The notes beneath the pieces are model-generated. The model saw only the letters and a list, made by a program, of their open reading frames with translations, made no database searches and was not told the DNA's origin. DNA of 64,000 nucleotides, taken from contig NZ_JAMOKX010000002.1 in NCBI RefSeq assembly GCF_023646285.1, positions 248,001 to 312,000 on the forward strand, written 5' to 3'. Positions 1-9,913 of this stretch are shown here, one piece after another. This DNA is from Helicobacter colisuis (GTDB lineage: Bacteria; Campylobacterota; Campylobacteria; Campylobacterales; Helicobacteraceae). A program made the translations under genes and the position numbers. Every line of letters begins with the position of its first letter. Position 1 is the stretch's first letter.

Positions 1-1603
1 TTTGAAAAAATTCTCTTTCTTGTGGTGTGGTTTCTAGGTTTGCGAATTCTTGAGAGACTTCATTATCTAAGCGTGTGGAATCTCGATGGGTGAGTTGAGA
101 GGTAATAAGTGCAAAAATACCGGCTAATAAATCTTTTGGATTAAGGTGAAAGGCGCGTATGAAGTGCTGATAAGAGTGATCAAAATCTCCCATTTGAGCG
201 TAATTAAGCCCTAAGTTGTAATGTAAGATAGAGTGATTGGGATAGTTTTTGGTAGCGCTAATAAGTAGAGCATTGGCTCTTCTAATATCGCCTTGTAATG
301 TTTCTAAGATTGCATTGGCAATATTGCGATTAACTTTGGAGATTGTTTGTCCGCGCAGTAATATTTCTTTGGCTTCTTGGAGATTCTCTATGTGGATATT
401 GATTCCGCCTTTTTGGATAATACTGAAAGCTTCTTGTGCATCAAAAACCTTGTAAGGAGCAAAATAAAAGAGAATCTTATAGGAGTTTAGCTTAAAACCA
501 CTGAAGTTATCCCAAAATCGTTTTTGGGCTGTGTTGATATTAAAAAAATCTTGTTTTAAAGTAACTTTAATGGGGTAGGGATTATGCTTGATGGCTTCTT
601 TATTGTTGGCATATTTGCTTAATATTCGTGAAACTTGTGTGTAATCATGCAATTGGAGTTTGACAAGAAGTAGTGCCATTTCTCTTTGGAGAGAGATTCC
701 AAAAGTGTCAATAGTTTGTTGGATTAAAGTGTTGGCTTGTTTGTATTCTCCAATTCTCGCATAAAGAAGTGCTAGATTAAACCAATGATTGGGATTTTCC
801 GAATCTTTATTAAGGGTTTCTAGGGCTTTGCGATTATTATTAAAATAAGCATATAGCGATGATAGTAAGAGATTATTTTGTTCTTGGTAGTAAGATGAAC
901 TTGGGTGTGTGAGAGGAGAGAAAGCTTCAAAATAATTTCCTTGATAATAGTGTGTGAGAGCATAAAGATAAGAATAAAGGGGGAGATTCCCAGCATAAGG
1001 AAGGTAGGTTTCTGCAAGATTGAGATAATATTGAAATTTAAGTGGTTGATTGAGATATAATGCGCAAACAGCAGCATTAAGGGAGCTAATTACACGATCC
1101 TCCCCTAAATCAATGGCTTTTTGAAAAGATTCCATTGCATTAGCATAGGATTTTTCTTCCATTTGTGCAACTCCTAGATTGTAACTAGAGAGTCCTTCAG
1201 AATAGTTTGAGATTTTACCATAGAGATCAAGCGCCTCTTGTTTGTTTCCACTTGAATAAAGAAAGTTAGCCTTTTTAAGCAACGCATCGAGATTTTCAGC
1301 ATCAGGGATAATGTCTCCACCTTTTTGGATTGAGAGTTGTGGTGGCAGTATTTGTGTGGTTTTTTGGGGTTTTTTGGTTTCTTGAGTAAGAAATTGCCCG
1401 ATGATAAAAATAAGAGCAACCATAAAAATTCCAAGTAATAAAGCAAGAGAAATAGTGGTTTTTTTATGTTTTCTAAAGAATTCTTGCAGCTTATCCCACT
1501 TGGTTTGTGGTTTTGGTTTTTCTTCTTTGGTTAGAATGTCTTGGAGAATATCTAAGCCATCATCAAGATGAATAACCTGTTTGCTATCTTCTTGATCAAT
1601 CAT
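1..1603 (-). CDS. TPR-repeat, membrane-anchored hypothetical protein (3' part beyond the window)
   Basis: The reverse strand is open from an ATG at 1603 to the window edge, giving about 534 residues with no stop. Residues 1-47 are hydrophilic and charged, residues 49-69 form one membrane segment (TISLALLLGIFMVALIFI), and the rest has tetratricopeptide-like helices such as SYNLGVAQMEEKSYANAMES and LHYNLGLNYAQMGDFDHSYQ. This suggests an inner-membrane protein with a large periplasmic TPR domain acting as a scaffold. The ATG lies 4 bases after the serS stop, so the gene is probably cotranscribed with serS. A conserved Helicobacter protein of unknown function next to serS fits this layout (recollection). 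The C-terminus is not visible. Confidence 0.85.
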   Translation of the reverse strand, partial: MIDQEDSKQVIHLDDGLDILQDILTKEEKPKPQTKWDKLQEFFRKHKKTTISLALLLGIFMVALIFIIGQFLTQETKKPQKTTQILPPQLSIQKGGDIIPDAENLDALLKKANFLYSSGNKQEALDLYGKISNYSEGLSSYNLGVAQMEEKSYANAMESFQKAIDLGEDRVISSLNAAVCALYLNQPLKFQYYLNLAETYLPYAGNLPLYSYLYALTHYYQGNYFEAFSPLTHPSSSYYQEQNNLLLSSLYAYFNNNRKALETLNKDSENPNHWFNLALLYARIGEYKQANTLIQQTIDTFGISLQREMALLLVKLQLHDYTQVSRILSKYANNKEAIKHNPYPIKVTLKQDFFNINTAQKRFWDNFSGFKLNSYKILFYFAPYKVFDAQEAFSIIQKGGINIHIENLQEAKEILLRGQTISKVNRNIANAILETLQGDIRRANALLISATKNYPNHSILHYNLGLNYAQMGDFDHSYQHFIRAFHLNPKDLLAGIFALITSQLTHRDSTRLDNEVSQEFANLETTPQEREFFQ

Positions 1604-1607
1604 TAGA

Positions 1608-2921
<1,314 letters not shown>

Positions 2922-2933
2922 TTATCTGTGTCC

Positions 2934-2939
2934 ATTTTA
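2934..2939 (-). promoter_or_regulatory. Predicted -10 box for serS
   Basis: On the reverse strand TAAAAT lies within TATAGGATAAAATGG, about 34 bases before the serS ATG. Helicobacter vegetative promoters rely mainly on an extended -10 in A/T-rich DNA, which fits. It is read by eye only. Confidence 0.5.
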
Positions 2940-3004
2940 TCCTATAGCTTGTTAAAACATAATAAATTCTCAGATTGATTTTAATTTTTAGCAAAAAATG
3001 GTGG

Positions 3005-3010
3005 TATAAT
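3005..3010 (+). promoter_or_regulatory. Predicted -10 box for the small membrane protein gene
   Basis: A perfect TATAAT lies in GGTGGTATAATTTTG, 54 bases upstream of the ATG at 3065. The spacer upstream is A/T rich and has no clear -35, as is usual in this group. Confidence 0.55.
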
Positions 3011-3064
3011 TTTGAAAATTATTCACCGCTACAAGTAAATTACAATAATTCAAGGAAAATTTAT

Positions 3065-3283
3065 ATGAATAGTGTTAGTGGATTTGGTTTGATTTTGATG
3101 TTGATAGTGGCAGTTTCGTTTTTGATTGTTGTTGCAACTATCATCTCTGTGGTAAGAAGTGGTGATAAGCTAACTTCCTTTGAGAAAAAAATTTTAGTTT
3201 TTGTTGCAGTGGCGTTGTGTCTGCTGGTAGTGGGGCTTTACATTACTTCAAATCTATCTTTATTTTTGGCTTTAATTGGCTAG
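3065..3283 (+). CDS. Small two-helix membrane protein of unknown function
   Basis: A 72-residue protein starting MNSVSGFGLILMLIV. The frame is open further upstream, but the ATG at 3065 is preceded by CAAGGAAAATTTAT, a good ribosome binding site, and comes after the TATAAT box, so the short form is chosen. It has two membrane spans (residues ~8-28 and ~45-68) separated by a short polar turn with charged residues (RSGDKLTSFEKK), predicting a hairpin in the inner membrane. Its end overlaps the convergent MATE gene by 4 bases. No family was recognised. Confidence 0.75.
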   Translation: MNSVSGFGLILMLIVAVSFLIVVATIISVVRSGDKLTSFEKKILVFVAVALCLLVVGLYITSNLSLFLALIG

Positions 3284-4620
3284 ACTTTATTTTTTCTCCA
3301 AGTGCCTTTTTGGAATATTTTCCAATATACAAATGCGCGCAAAAATGTCTCTAGGCAAATGCAAAGATAAATATAAGAAATAGGGTAGTGAAACTTAGCA
3401 ATCAAATAGCAAGGGATGACTCTTAATCCCCAAATCATTAAAGTGTTGATGATTAATGTAATTTTAGTGATTCCTGCCCCTCTTAATGCACCATCTAAGA
3501 TACAAATAAAAGCAAATGCGACTTGTGAAATACCAATGGGAATTAAATATTTTGCACTTGCTTCAATGGTTTGAGTATCATTGGTAAAAAAACTTGTAAG
3601 AAAGGGAGCAAAAAATGTCATAATTAAGCCAATTATCCCCATAAAAAGGCTTCCAAGAAAAAGTGTATTTAAGGTGCTGTATTTGGCTTCTAGAGGTTTG
3701 TGTGCTCCAAGGTTTTGTCCCATTAATGCCATAGCAGCAATCATAAATCCAAATCCGGGCATAAAGGCAAAGCCCTCGATTCTTGTGGCGATTTGATAAC
3801 CTGCTAAATCAAAAGTGCCATAAAGTGCTACGAATTTAGCCATTAAGATCATAGACAAAAGCGTAAAAAGTCGCTCACAACCTGATGGAATTCCAACAAC
3901 AAAAGCGCGTCTAATATAATCAAAATTAATTTTTCCTCTTAGAGAAATTGGGCTTTTTTTGTAACATAGCAGATATAAAAAGAGAGCTAAGGTTTCAATA
4001 AAATTGATAATCAAAGTGGCAATAGCAGCCCCAATTACTCCAAATTCTGGGATAATTAAAAAGCCAAAAATAAAAATATATTTTAAGATAGGATTGATAA
4101 GCGTGATAAAAATTTTAATAAAAAAGGGTATTTTTGTCGCTCCAGCAGCAGAAAATGAAGAAATGCTTACTTGTTTAATTAAAAGCAAGGGAATGGTAAA
4201 AAGTGTCAAACCCAAATAAGAACTGCCAATTTCTTTGGCTTCATTAGAAATTCCAATCCAGCTAAAAAAATAGTCATAGCATAAAAATGCTAATAAGCAC
4301 AAGGGAATGGAGAAACAAAAAGCCGCAAAGGTAAGACTTAAAACTACTTCATTGGCGCTTTCTCTTTGGTTTGCACCAAGGAATCTTGAAACTAAGGCGC
4401 TATTGCCAACAAAAATAATCGTTGTAAAAGCAAAAGCTAACATCATATAATTAAGACTAACTCCCACAGCCACAATGGCGTTAGCGCCAAAAACTCCGAT
4501 AAACATTAAATCAATAGAGAGATTAATAATATCCAAAAGAGAATTTAGTCCAGAGGGGATAGCAATGTTTAGAATCTTTTTGCTGCGTTGTTTGGAGTAA
4601 AAATGTAAAAAATTAGGCAC
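3280..4620 (-). CDS. MATE-family multidrug efflux transporter
   Basis: A polytopic inner-membrane exporter of the MATE (NorM/DinF-like) superfamily, which expels cationic drugs or metabolites in exchange for Na+ or H+. About twelve hydrophobic helices are visible in two similar halves. The N-terminal half contains FGANAIVAVGVSLNYMM and the second half VALYGTFDLAGYQIATRIEG, both typical MATE segments. Only TTG and GTG starts are available. The GTG at 4620 is preferred because it overlaps the methyltransferase stop as GTGCCTAA, the same coupling geometry used elsewhere in the window. It is the last gene of the 3280-10274 operon. Substrate is unknown. Confidence 0.9.
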   Translation of the reverse strand: MPNFLHFYSKQRSKKILNIAIPSGLNSLLDIINLSIDLMFIGVFGANAIVAVGVSLNYMMLAFAFTTIIFVGNSALVSRFLGANQRESANEVVLSLTFAAFCFSIPLCLLAFLCYDYFFSWIGISNEAKEIGSSYLGLTLFTIPLLLIKQVSISSFSAAGATKIPFFIKIFITLINPILKYIFIFGFLIIPEFGVIGAAIATLIINFIETLALFLYLLCYKKSPISLRGKINFDYIRRAFVVGIPSGCERLFTLLSMILMAKFVALYGTFDLAGYQIATRIEGFAFMPGFGFMIAAMALMGQNLGAHKPLEAKYSTLNTLFLGSLFMGIIGLIMTFFAPFLTSFFTNDTQTIEASAKYLIPIGISQVAFAFICILDGALRGAGITKITLIINTLMIWGLRVIPCYLIAKFHYPISYIYLCICLETFLRAFVYWKIFQKGTWRKNKV

Positions 4621-5173
4621 GCGCAACAAGCCTAGCGACTAAAGCTAAAGTGTGAGAATCTCGATTTCTGGAAATAAGCTTTTCTTCATAAAAAAGAATT
4701 TCTAAGTCTAAAAATGCCCTTAAAAGCTCATTTTTTCTTAAAAGATGGGAAGAATCTGAAGCAAAAGCATTGTGAGATTCGTTGTCGCTTCTTGCAAAAG
4801 TTTCAAAAATCAAAATACCATTTTTTTTAAGCCCCTCAAGGATAGAAGGAAACAATCTGCGCTCCAAAAAAAAACTATTGCAAATAAGATCATAATGATT
4901 TTTGGGGATACTAAAGGTGTCTAAATCCACGCAAATAGGATTAATATTGACTTCATCTTTAAGGTTTGAAATAGCATAGGTAGAAATATCAATACTATCC
5001 ACCACAAAACCATTATCACGCATAAATCTTGAATTTCTCCCCATTCCACAAGCAATGTCTAATGCTCTACCTTTTTGTGCTTGAGTAATGTATTGAGAAA
5101 GAAGTTCTAATGGCGAGTTTGGGATAGGATTGTTTTGGTGGCGCAAATCCCACTTTTCTTTGTCTCTAATCAT
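4613..5173 (-). CDS. Class I SAM-dependent methyltransferase (TehB-like)
   Basis: A 186-residue Rossmann-fold methyltransferase. The SAM-binding motif I is ALDIACGMGRNSRFM, followed by the acidic ribose-binding end of strand 2 (VVDSIDIS) and a later LKKNGILIFETF strand. Small methyltransferases of this shape include TehB-like enzymes acting on tellurite or thiols, but no substrate can be read from the sequence. The ATG at 5173 overlaps the aguB stop (ATGATTAG), and the end overlaps the MATE start, so translation of all three is probably coupled. Confidence 0.85.
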   Translation of the reverse strand: MIRDKEKWDLRHQNNPIPNSPLELLSQYITQAQKGRALDIACGMGRNSRFMRDNGFVVDSIDISTYAISNLKDEVNINPICVDLDTFSIPKNHYDLICNSFFLERRLFPSILEGLKKNGILIFETFARSDNESHNAFASDSSHLLRKNELLRAFLDLEILFYEEKLISRNRDSHTLALVARLVARA

Positions 5174-6047
5174 CAAAACGCTTTAAAATATTTTGATAAG
5201 AATCAATGCGTCTATCTCTCAAAAATGGCCAGATTCTGCGTACTTCTTCACTTCGTTTTTTATCCCATTCAAAATACAAAATTTCTTCACCCTCTACACT
5301 TCCAAGTGTTAAAAGCTCTCCTTGTGCGCCAAAGGCAAAACTAGATCCCCAAAAGCGTATGCCCTCTAAAACTCCACTTTTATCTTTTTCAAATCCCACG
5401 CGATTAATGGCAACTACTGGAATCCCATTGGCTACTGCATGACCTCTTTGAATGGCTATCCAAGCTTCCCTTTGGCGATCTTTTTCTTCTTTAAAATCAG
5501 AATCAAACCAACCAATTGCAGTTGGATAAATTAAGATTTCTGCTCCCTTTAAAGCCATACTTCTTGCAGCTTCTGGATACCATTGGTCCCAACAAATCAA
5601 GATTCCAAGCTTTCCAAGGCTTGTAGAGATAGGCGTAAATCCTAAATCCCCAGGAGTAAAATAAAATTTTTCATAAAATCCTGGATCATCTGGAATATGC
5701 ATTTTTCGGTATTTTCCTGCAATTTCTCCATTAGTTTCAAAAACTACAGCAGTGTTGTGATAAAGTCCGCTTGTGCGCCGTTCAAAAAGTGAAGTTACAA
5801 GCACAATTTTATGGTTTTTAGCAATTTCACTAAAGTATTCGCAATCTTCTTCAAAACTCAACGCATAATCAAAAAAATCCACATTTTCACTTTGGCAAAA
5901 ATATTCTGTTGTATGTAATTCTTGTAATAAAACAAGATTTGCACCATTTTTTGCTGCTTCTTTGATCATTTTTGCAGTGGTTTGCAGGGTGGCTGTTTTT
6001 GTGCCTTTAAAGGTTTGTTGAATGAGAGCAACTTTGATATTTTGCAT
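5166..6047 (-). CDS. aguB: N-carbamoylputrescine amidohydrolase
   Basis: A nitrilase-superfamily hydrolase of 293 residues, converting N-carbamoylputrescine to putrescine in the agmatine route to polyamines. The catalytic triad is visible as E43 (VLLQELHTTEYF), K115 (KYRKMHIPDD) and C152 (GILICWDQWYPEAA). The HIPDDPGFYEKFYFTPGD segment is typical of the AguB subfamily rather than a general beta-ureidopropionase. The ATG shares one base with the stop of the preceding 53-codon acidic gene (TAATG). An agmatine deiminase partner is not in this window. Confidence 0.93.
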   Translation of the reverse strand: MQNIKVALIQQTFKGTKTATLQTTAKMIKEAAKNGANLVLLQELHTTEYFCQSENVDFFDYALSFEEDCEYFSEIAKNHKIVLVTSLFERRTSGLYHNTAVVFETNGEIAGKYRKMHIPDDPGFYEKFYFTPGDLGFTPISTSLGKLGILICWDQWYPEAARSMALKGAEILIYPTAIGWFDSDFKEEKDRQREAWIAIQRGHAVANGIPVVAINRVGFEKDKSGVLEGIRFWGSSFAFGAQGELLTLGSVEGEEILYFEWDKKRSEEVRRIWPFLRDRRIDSYQNILKRFDD

Positions 6048-6208
6048 TAATAATCCTCATCATTTTCATAATCGCTATCGCTATTATCGTAATCATCTTC
6101 ATCATAATTGTATTTATCACTATCTTCATATCTAGAATCATATCCATCGTATTCTTCTTCTTCAAAATCTTCACATTCATCTTCATAGCTTTTTGCTAAG
6201 ATTTGCAT
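6047..6208 (-). CDS. 53-residue highly acidic, Tyr-rich protein of unknown function
   Basis: The ATG at 6208 opens a 53-codon frame ending at the TAA that overlaps the aguB start by one base. It begins MQILAKSYEDECEDF. By my count 14 Asp and 11 Glu make up almost half of the residues, with 9 Tyr and only 3 basic residues. There are no membrane segments, and the protein is expected to be disordered. The start overlaps the tcdA end by 13 bases, and the reverse strand has an AAAAAAGGAGACATT ribosome binding site. Both junctions are in coupling geometry, supporting real translation. A highly acidic short protein could be a metal chelator, a nucleic-acid mimic or an assembly tail; none of these is shown. 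Confidence 0.7.
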   Translation of the reverse strand: MQILAKSYEDECEDFEEEEYDGYDSRYEDSDKYNYDEDDYDNSDSDYENDEDY

Positions 6209-6888
6209 AATGTCTCCTTTTTTAAAATAATTGAAATGGCTTCACTTGCAAGACGCAATCCAAAGCTTCCTGTAACACCACTAAAGCTTCCTAATTCCTT
6301 GCAGTGAGGGGGTTCTGGGCTAAAAATCGCTTGAAAATTTCCCTTGAAACCTTGCTTTTTTAGTCCCTCGCGAAATTTTCTAGCAAATTTATCCCCATAG
6401 GTTTTCCAAATACTAGCGCTTTGAATCTGTGAGGGATCAAGTTTCTTAGCACTTCCTGTAGAAGAAAGAAGTAGGGGCATATTTGGATTTTTGGGGTGGT
6501 TGGCAATTGTGAGGGCTAGAGCGATTTTTGCATCAATATCATCAATTGCATCAATGACAATATCAAAAGGAGTAAAATCAAAATTTTGAAGAAATTCTTG
6601 AGTAATTTTAGTTTCTATGGCTTCTATGCCTTGATATTTTTGTGCTAGGATTTTTACCTTTTTTTCTCCCACACCCTCAAAAGAGCCAATTTGTCTATTT
6701 TGATTGGTTTCATCAAAGCTATCATAATCTATAATGCAGATTCTGCCAATTCCTGTGCGATAAAGACAATCAAGAGTGAATCCTCCAACGCCACCCACCC
6801 CAAGAAGTAAAACACTGGAATTTTGGAGTTTTGCAAAACCATCTTCTTTAAAAAGTAAAAGAGTGCGAGTAAAGCGCTTATTTGTCAT
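6196..6888 (-). CDS. tcdA: ThiF/E1-like enzyme, probable tRNA threonylcarbamoyladenosine dehydratase
   Basis: An E1-superfamily adenylating enzyme. The nucleotide-binding loop reads LLGVGGVGGFTLDCLYRTGI, followed by the IIDYDSFDETNQNRQ segment that binds ATP/Mg and carries the arginine finger. Length and motifs match TcdA (CsdL/YgdL), which cyclises t6A37 to ct6A37 on tRNAs, better than MoeB or ThiF, which are usually longer or carry zinc cysteine pairs. The ATG at 6888 forms an ATGA overlap with the surE stop. An in-frame TTG at 6900 is less likely. Function is by family only. Confidence 0.85.
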   Translation of the reverse strand: MTNKRFTRTLLLFKEDGFAKLQNSSVLLLGVGGVGGFTLDCLYRTGIGRICIIDYDSFDETNQNRQIGSFEGVGEKKVKILAQKYQGIEAIETKITQEFLQNFDFTPFDIVIDAIDDIDAKIALALTIANHPKNPNMPLLLSSTGSAKKLDPSQIQSASIWKTYGDKFARKFREGLKKQGFKGNFQAIFSPEPPHCKELGSFSGVTGSFGLRLASEAISIILKKETLCKS

Positions 6889-7667
6889 TGCATAATCCAA
6901 TTTTGTAGGGGTTGCATACTTTTTTTAGCAGTAAAATCAAGGGTGATAGGCGTGATAGAGACATAATCATTCATCACAGCGTTAAAATCTGAAGATTCTT
7001 GCTGATTGCGCTCTTTCCAATTTAGTGGATGAAGTCCTAGCCAATAGTATTCTTCTCCACGAGGATTCCTATGTAAATGTGCATCATTCCCATAAAGTCT
7101 AATTCCAAGCTCTGTGATTTTCACTCCTTTGCATTGATCTTTTGGAATCTGTGGAATATTGACATTTAAAAACTCTCTTTTTTGAAGAGGGAAGCCATTT
7201 TCTAAGATTTTTTTTGCAAGGTTGTAAATAGTTTCTTTAGCAAGAGAAAAATCAAATCCAAAGCAATTTTTATCTTGTAAGACTTGCGAAATAGCTATAG
7301 AGGGAATATCGTGTAAAACTCCCTCCATAGCAGCACTAGCAGTGCCTGAATAGCTAACATCTTCGCCCATATTAGAGCCTATGTTTATTCCACTTACAAT
7401 TAAATCTGGTTTAAATCCTTCTTCATAAAGTGCGTGAAGTGAGAGATAAATACAATCAGTTGGCGTTCCATCATCAAGCTTATAAAAATCATCATCAAGT
7501 TTTATAAATCTTAGGGGACGCGTTAGTGTCATTCCATGCCCACACGCAGATTTTTCACTCGCAGGAGCAACAATCATCACATGTCCTAGCGGAGATAAGG
7601 CTTCTTTAAGCGCTAGTAATCCTGGGGATTGGTAGCCATCATCATTAGTAATCAATATTCTTTTCAT
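6885..7667 (-). CDS. surE: 5'/3'-nucleotidase SurE
   Basis: A metal-dependent nucleoside monophosphate phosphatase of 260 residues. The N-terminus MKRILITNDDGYQSPG carries the paired Asp that bind the divalent metal. SEKSACGHGMTLTRPLR and SGINIGSNMGEDVSYSGTAS are SurE signature segments. The product is cytosolic and handles nucleotide pools and survival in stationary phase in other bacteria. It lies ten bases after ispA and overlaps tcdA by four bases. Confidence 0.96.
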   Translation of the reverse strand: MKRILITNDDGYQSPGLLALKEALSPLGHVMIVAPASEKSACGHGMTLTRPLRFIKLDDDFYKLDDGTPTDCIYLSLHALYEEGFKPDLIVSGINIGSNMGEDVSYSGTASAAMEGVLHDIPSIAISQVLQDKNCFGFDFSLAKETIYNLAKKILENGFPLQKREFLNVNIPQIPKDQCKGVKITELGIRLYGNDAHLHRNPRGEEYYWLGLHPLNWKERNQQESSDFNAVMNDYVSITPITLDFTAKKSMQPLQNWIMQ

Positions 7668-7677
7668 AGATTCCTCA

Positions 7678-8544
7678 TTAAAATGTAAAATATTCTTCCA
7701 AAAGGATTCTTAAGGCTTGATTGGTTTTAGGATTTAGAGATTGGAGTTGCATTTGCAAAGATTCTTGAAGCTTTTTAGCTTCTATTTTGGCAGTTTCTAA
7801 TCCCAAAAGATTGACATAGCTATTTTTTTCTGAATCATTTTGTGTTGTTTTTCCTGCTTCTTGCGAACTTTGTGTTGTATCAATAATATCATCACGGATT
7901 TGAAAAAATAGCCCCAAATCTAAGCCGATTTTATAAAGTTTTTGGCAGAATTTTTTATCACATTTGGCTATGATTCCACCCATTTTTAAAGCAGCAGCAA
8001 TAAGTTTGGCAGTTTTGTTTAAATGAATGATGCGCAACTTCTCTAAAGGTAGAGTTTGTTTTTCAAAATAGCAATCTAAGGCTTGTCCCAAAACCATACC
8101 ATAGATTCCGCCATTATAGCTTAGAATCTCAGTGAGCTTGTTTTTAATTTTTGGCTTTAAAGAAGATTTGGCAATACAATAAAAACTATGAGTATTGAGT
8201 GCATCACCAACTAGGATTGCTCCACACTCATCGTATTTGTGGTGCAAGGTTGGCACACCCCTTCTTAAAGTGGCATTGTCCATTGCTGGTAAATCATCAT
8301 GAATTAGCGAATAAGTGTGCAAGATTTCTAAAGCAAGTGCAGGAGCAAAGGCTTTGGAAGTAAATTTTGATTTATTAGCACAAACAACACTTAAGAGTAA
8401 TTTAGGGCGGAATCGTTTCCCACCACTTAGCACCATTTCCCAAAGTGCTTTTTCGTAATAAGGGTGAAAGCTAGGGACTTTAGGGGGTTGCGAGATGAGG
8501 TAAGATTCAAATTCGCTAAAAAGAGAATGAAGTTTCTCTGTCAT
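7678..8544 (-). CDS. ispA: Short-chain polyprenyl (farnesyl/geranylgeranyl) diphosphate synthase
   Basis: A trans-isoprenyl diphosphate synthase of 288 residues. The first aspartate-rich motif is HDDLPAMDN and the second is IRDDIID, the two Mg-binding sites for the allylic diphosphate. The GGKRFRP segment near residue 40 binds isopentenyl diphosphate. It supplies farnesyl diphosphate for undecaprenyl carriers and quinone side chains. The first 29 bases overlap the end of the PDZ protein gene, so coupling is likely. Confidence 0.95.
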   Translation of the reverse strand: MTEKLHSLFSEFESYLISQPPKVPSFHPYYEKALWEMVLSGGKRFRPKLLLSVVCANKSKFTSKAFAPALALEILHTYSLIHDDLPAMDNATLRRGVPTLHHKYDECGAILVGDALNTHSFYCIAKSSLKPKIKNKLTEILSYNGGIYGMVLGQALDCYFEKQTLPLEKLRIIHLNKTAKLIAAALKMGGIIAKCDKKFCQKLYKIGLDLGLFFQIRDDIIDTTQSSQEAGKTTQNDSEKNSYVNLLGLETAKIEAKKLQESLQMQLQSLNPKTNQALRILLEEYFTF

Positions 8545-9601
8545 TCTTTGCCTTTTGTGTATTAACTTCTATAAAAAATTGAAAATCATTGCGAGAGATA
8601 AGCCATTTTTGTCTATCATTAACATAATTTCCTAAAAAATGGATAATAGAATCATAATCTTGTGGGACATCTTTTTGATTGATTCTTAAAACCTTATCGC
8701 CAACTTGTAACTTTTCAAAACCATTTTTAGCACTAGGTAAAATTTGTGTGATTGTAAAGTCATTAGAAATCTTTATGCCTACTCTTCCAAAAAAATCTTC
8801 TTTTAAAAGCATACCACCACGTCGCTTATCCACTTTTACAGAGAGATTTTGCACTATACCATTGCGCTCTATTCTAACAGGAATTACAGAATCTTCGTTT
8901 AAATCTAAAACCACACGATTAAAGTGACTAACATTTGGGATAGCTTCTCCATTAATCATCATAATAATATCGCCATACTCAAAGGGATTGTTATCAAAAA
9001 ATGGATCAATGAGATTGACTTCAACTCTATCTTTTGAATTTTGAAACACCCTAATGCCAATATCACCATAATAAATGGGATTGTTAATAAAGCGATCAAG
9101 ATATTTTTTTTCTAAAAATTGATTTTTGCCAATACCAATTCCATAGTTTTGATCACAAATGGTATTAATAAGGCTATTTTGAAAAGTTGGGACATTTAAA
9201 GTGGCAAAATCAACAGGGCTTTGCATTCTTGTCATAATCTTTCCACTTACACTATGAGTAGGCGTGATACTAGCAATCTCATCTTCTAGCATTTCGCTAT
9301 TAATTTCTTTTAAAGAAATGGGGTTTAGATTGGTTTTTGACTCTAGGAGATAAAATCCTAAGAAAGGATCGTGTTTGAGGATTTTGTAGTCTTTTGGGGT
9401 GGTATTTGGAGAATAAAAAAACAATACACTTTTTGCAGGGAGTTTAGCATTTTTTTTCAAAGGCTTGATGGCGATTCCATAGCTTTGATCTATTTTTTCC
9501 ATAGAATGCACGGCTTTGATTTGACAAGTGCTAAAATCATAAGCGACAAGCTTGATGCTTAAGCCAAGACTAAAGAGTAAAAGTAAGAGTTTTTGTTTCA
9601 T
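8516..9601 (-). CDS. Exported PDZ-domain protein of unknown function
   Basis: A 361-residue protein with a Sec signal peptide (MKQKLLLLLFSLGLSIKLVA, cleavage near residue 20). The middle and C-terminal parts contain two PDZ-like modules, one around YGDIIMMINGEAIPNVSHF and one around GFEKLQVGDKVLRINQKDVP. No serine-protease HDS triad is present, so it is not an HtrA/DegP protease. A periplasmic scaffold or regulator is the simplest reading. It lies three bases after ybaB. Related PDZ proteins without a protease domain occur in other Helicobacter (family knowledge). Confidence 0.8.
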   Translation of the reverse strand: MKQKLLLLLFSLGLSIKLVAYDFSTCQIKAVHSMEKIDQSYGIAIKPLKKNAKLPAKSVLFFYSPNTTPKDYKILKHDPFLGFYLLESKTNLNPISLKEINSEMLEDEIASITPTHSVSGKIMTRMQSPVDFATLNVPTFQNSLINTICDQNYGIGIGKNQFLEKKYLDRFINNPIYYGDIGIRVFQNSKDRVEVNLIDPFFDNNPFEYGDIIMMINGEAIPNVSHFNRVVLDLNEDSVIPVRIERNGIVQNLSVKVDKRRGGMLLKEDFFGRVGIKISNDFTITQILPSAKNGFEKLQVGDKVLRINQKDVPQDYDSIIHFLGNYVNDRQKWLISRNDFQFFIEVNTQKAKNDRETSFSF

Positions 9602-9604
9602 TAA

Positions 9605-9913
9605 TTAGCCCTTAAACGGAAAATTTCCAAGGTTTCCAAGCATTCCCATTGCCATTTTTTTCTTATTTCCTTCTACACTTTTGCAGACATCATTAATCGC
9701 ACTCATCAATAAAATTTGAAGCGATTCTTTATCTTCTAATAATGAATCATCAATACTAATATCTATAATTTCTCCCTCACCATTAGCACTCACACTTACT
9801 AATCCTCCACCACTTTTGGCACTAAAGGTGAGATTTTTATTTTCTTCTTGCGCGTTTTTGAAATTTTCCTGTAAATTTTCTAGAGTTTTTGCTAAGTCTT
9901 CTGGATTAAACAT
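9605..9913 (-). CDS. YbaB/EbfC-family nucleoid-associated protein
   Basis: A 102-residue protein with the YbaB architecture: an N-terminal helix ([20 protein letters not shown]), a three-stranded sheet ([20 protein letters not shown]) and a C-terminal helix that dimerises. Family members bind DNA as dimers and shape the nucleoid. It overlaps the panD end by 8 bases and precedes the PDZ gene. In many bacteria ybaB follows dnaX, but here it sits with panD. Confidence 0.92.
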   Translation of the reverse strand: MFNPEDLAKTLENLQENFKNAQEENKNLTFSAKSGGGLVSVSANGEGEIIDISIDDSLLEDKESLQILLMSAINDVCKSVEGNKKKMAMGMLGNLGNFPFKG

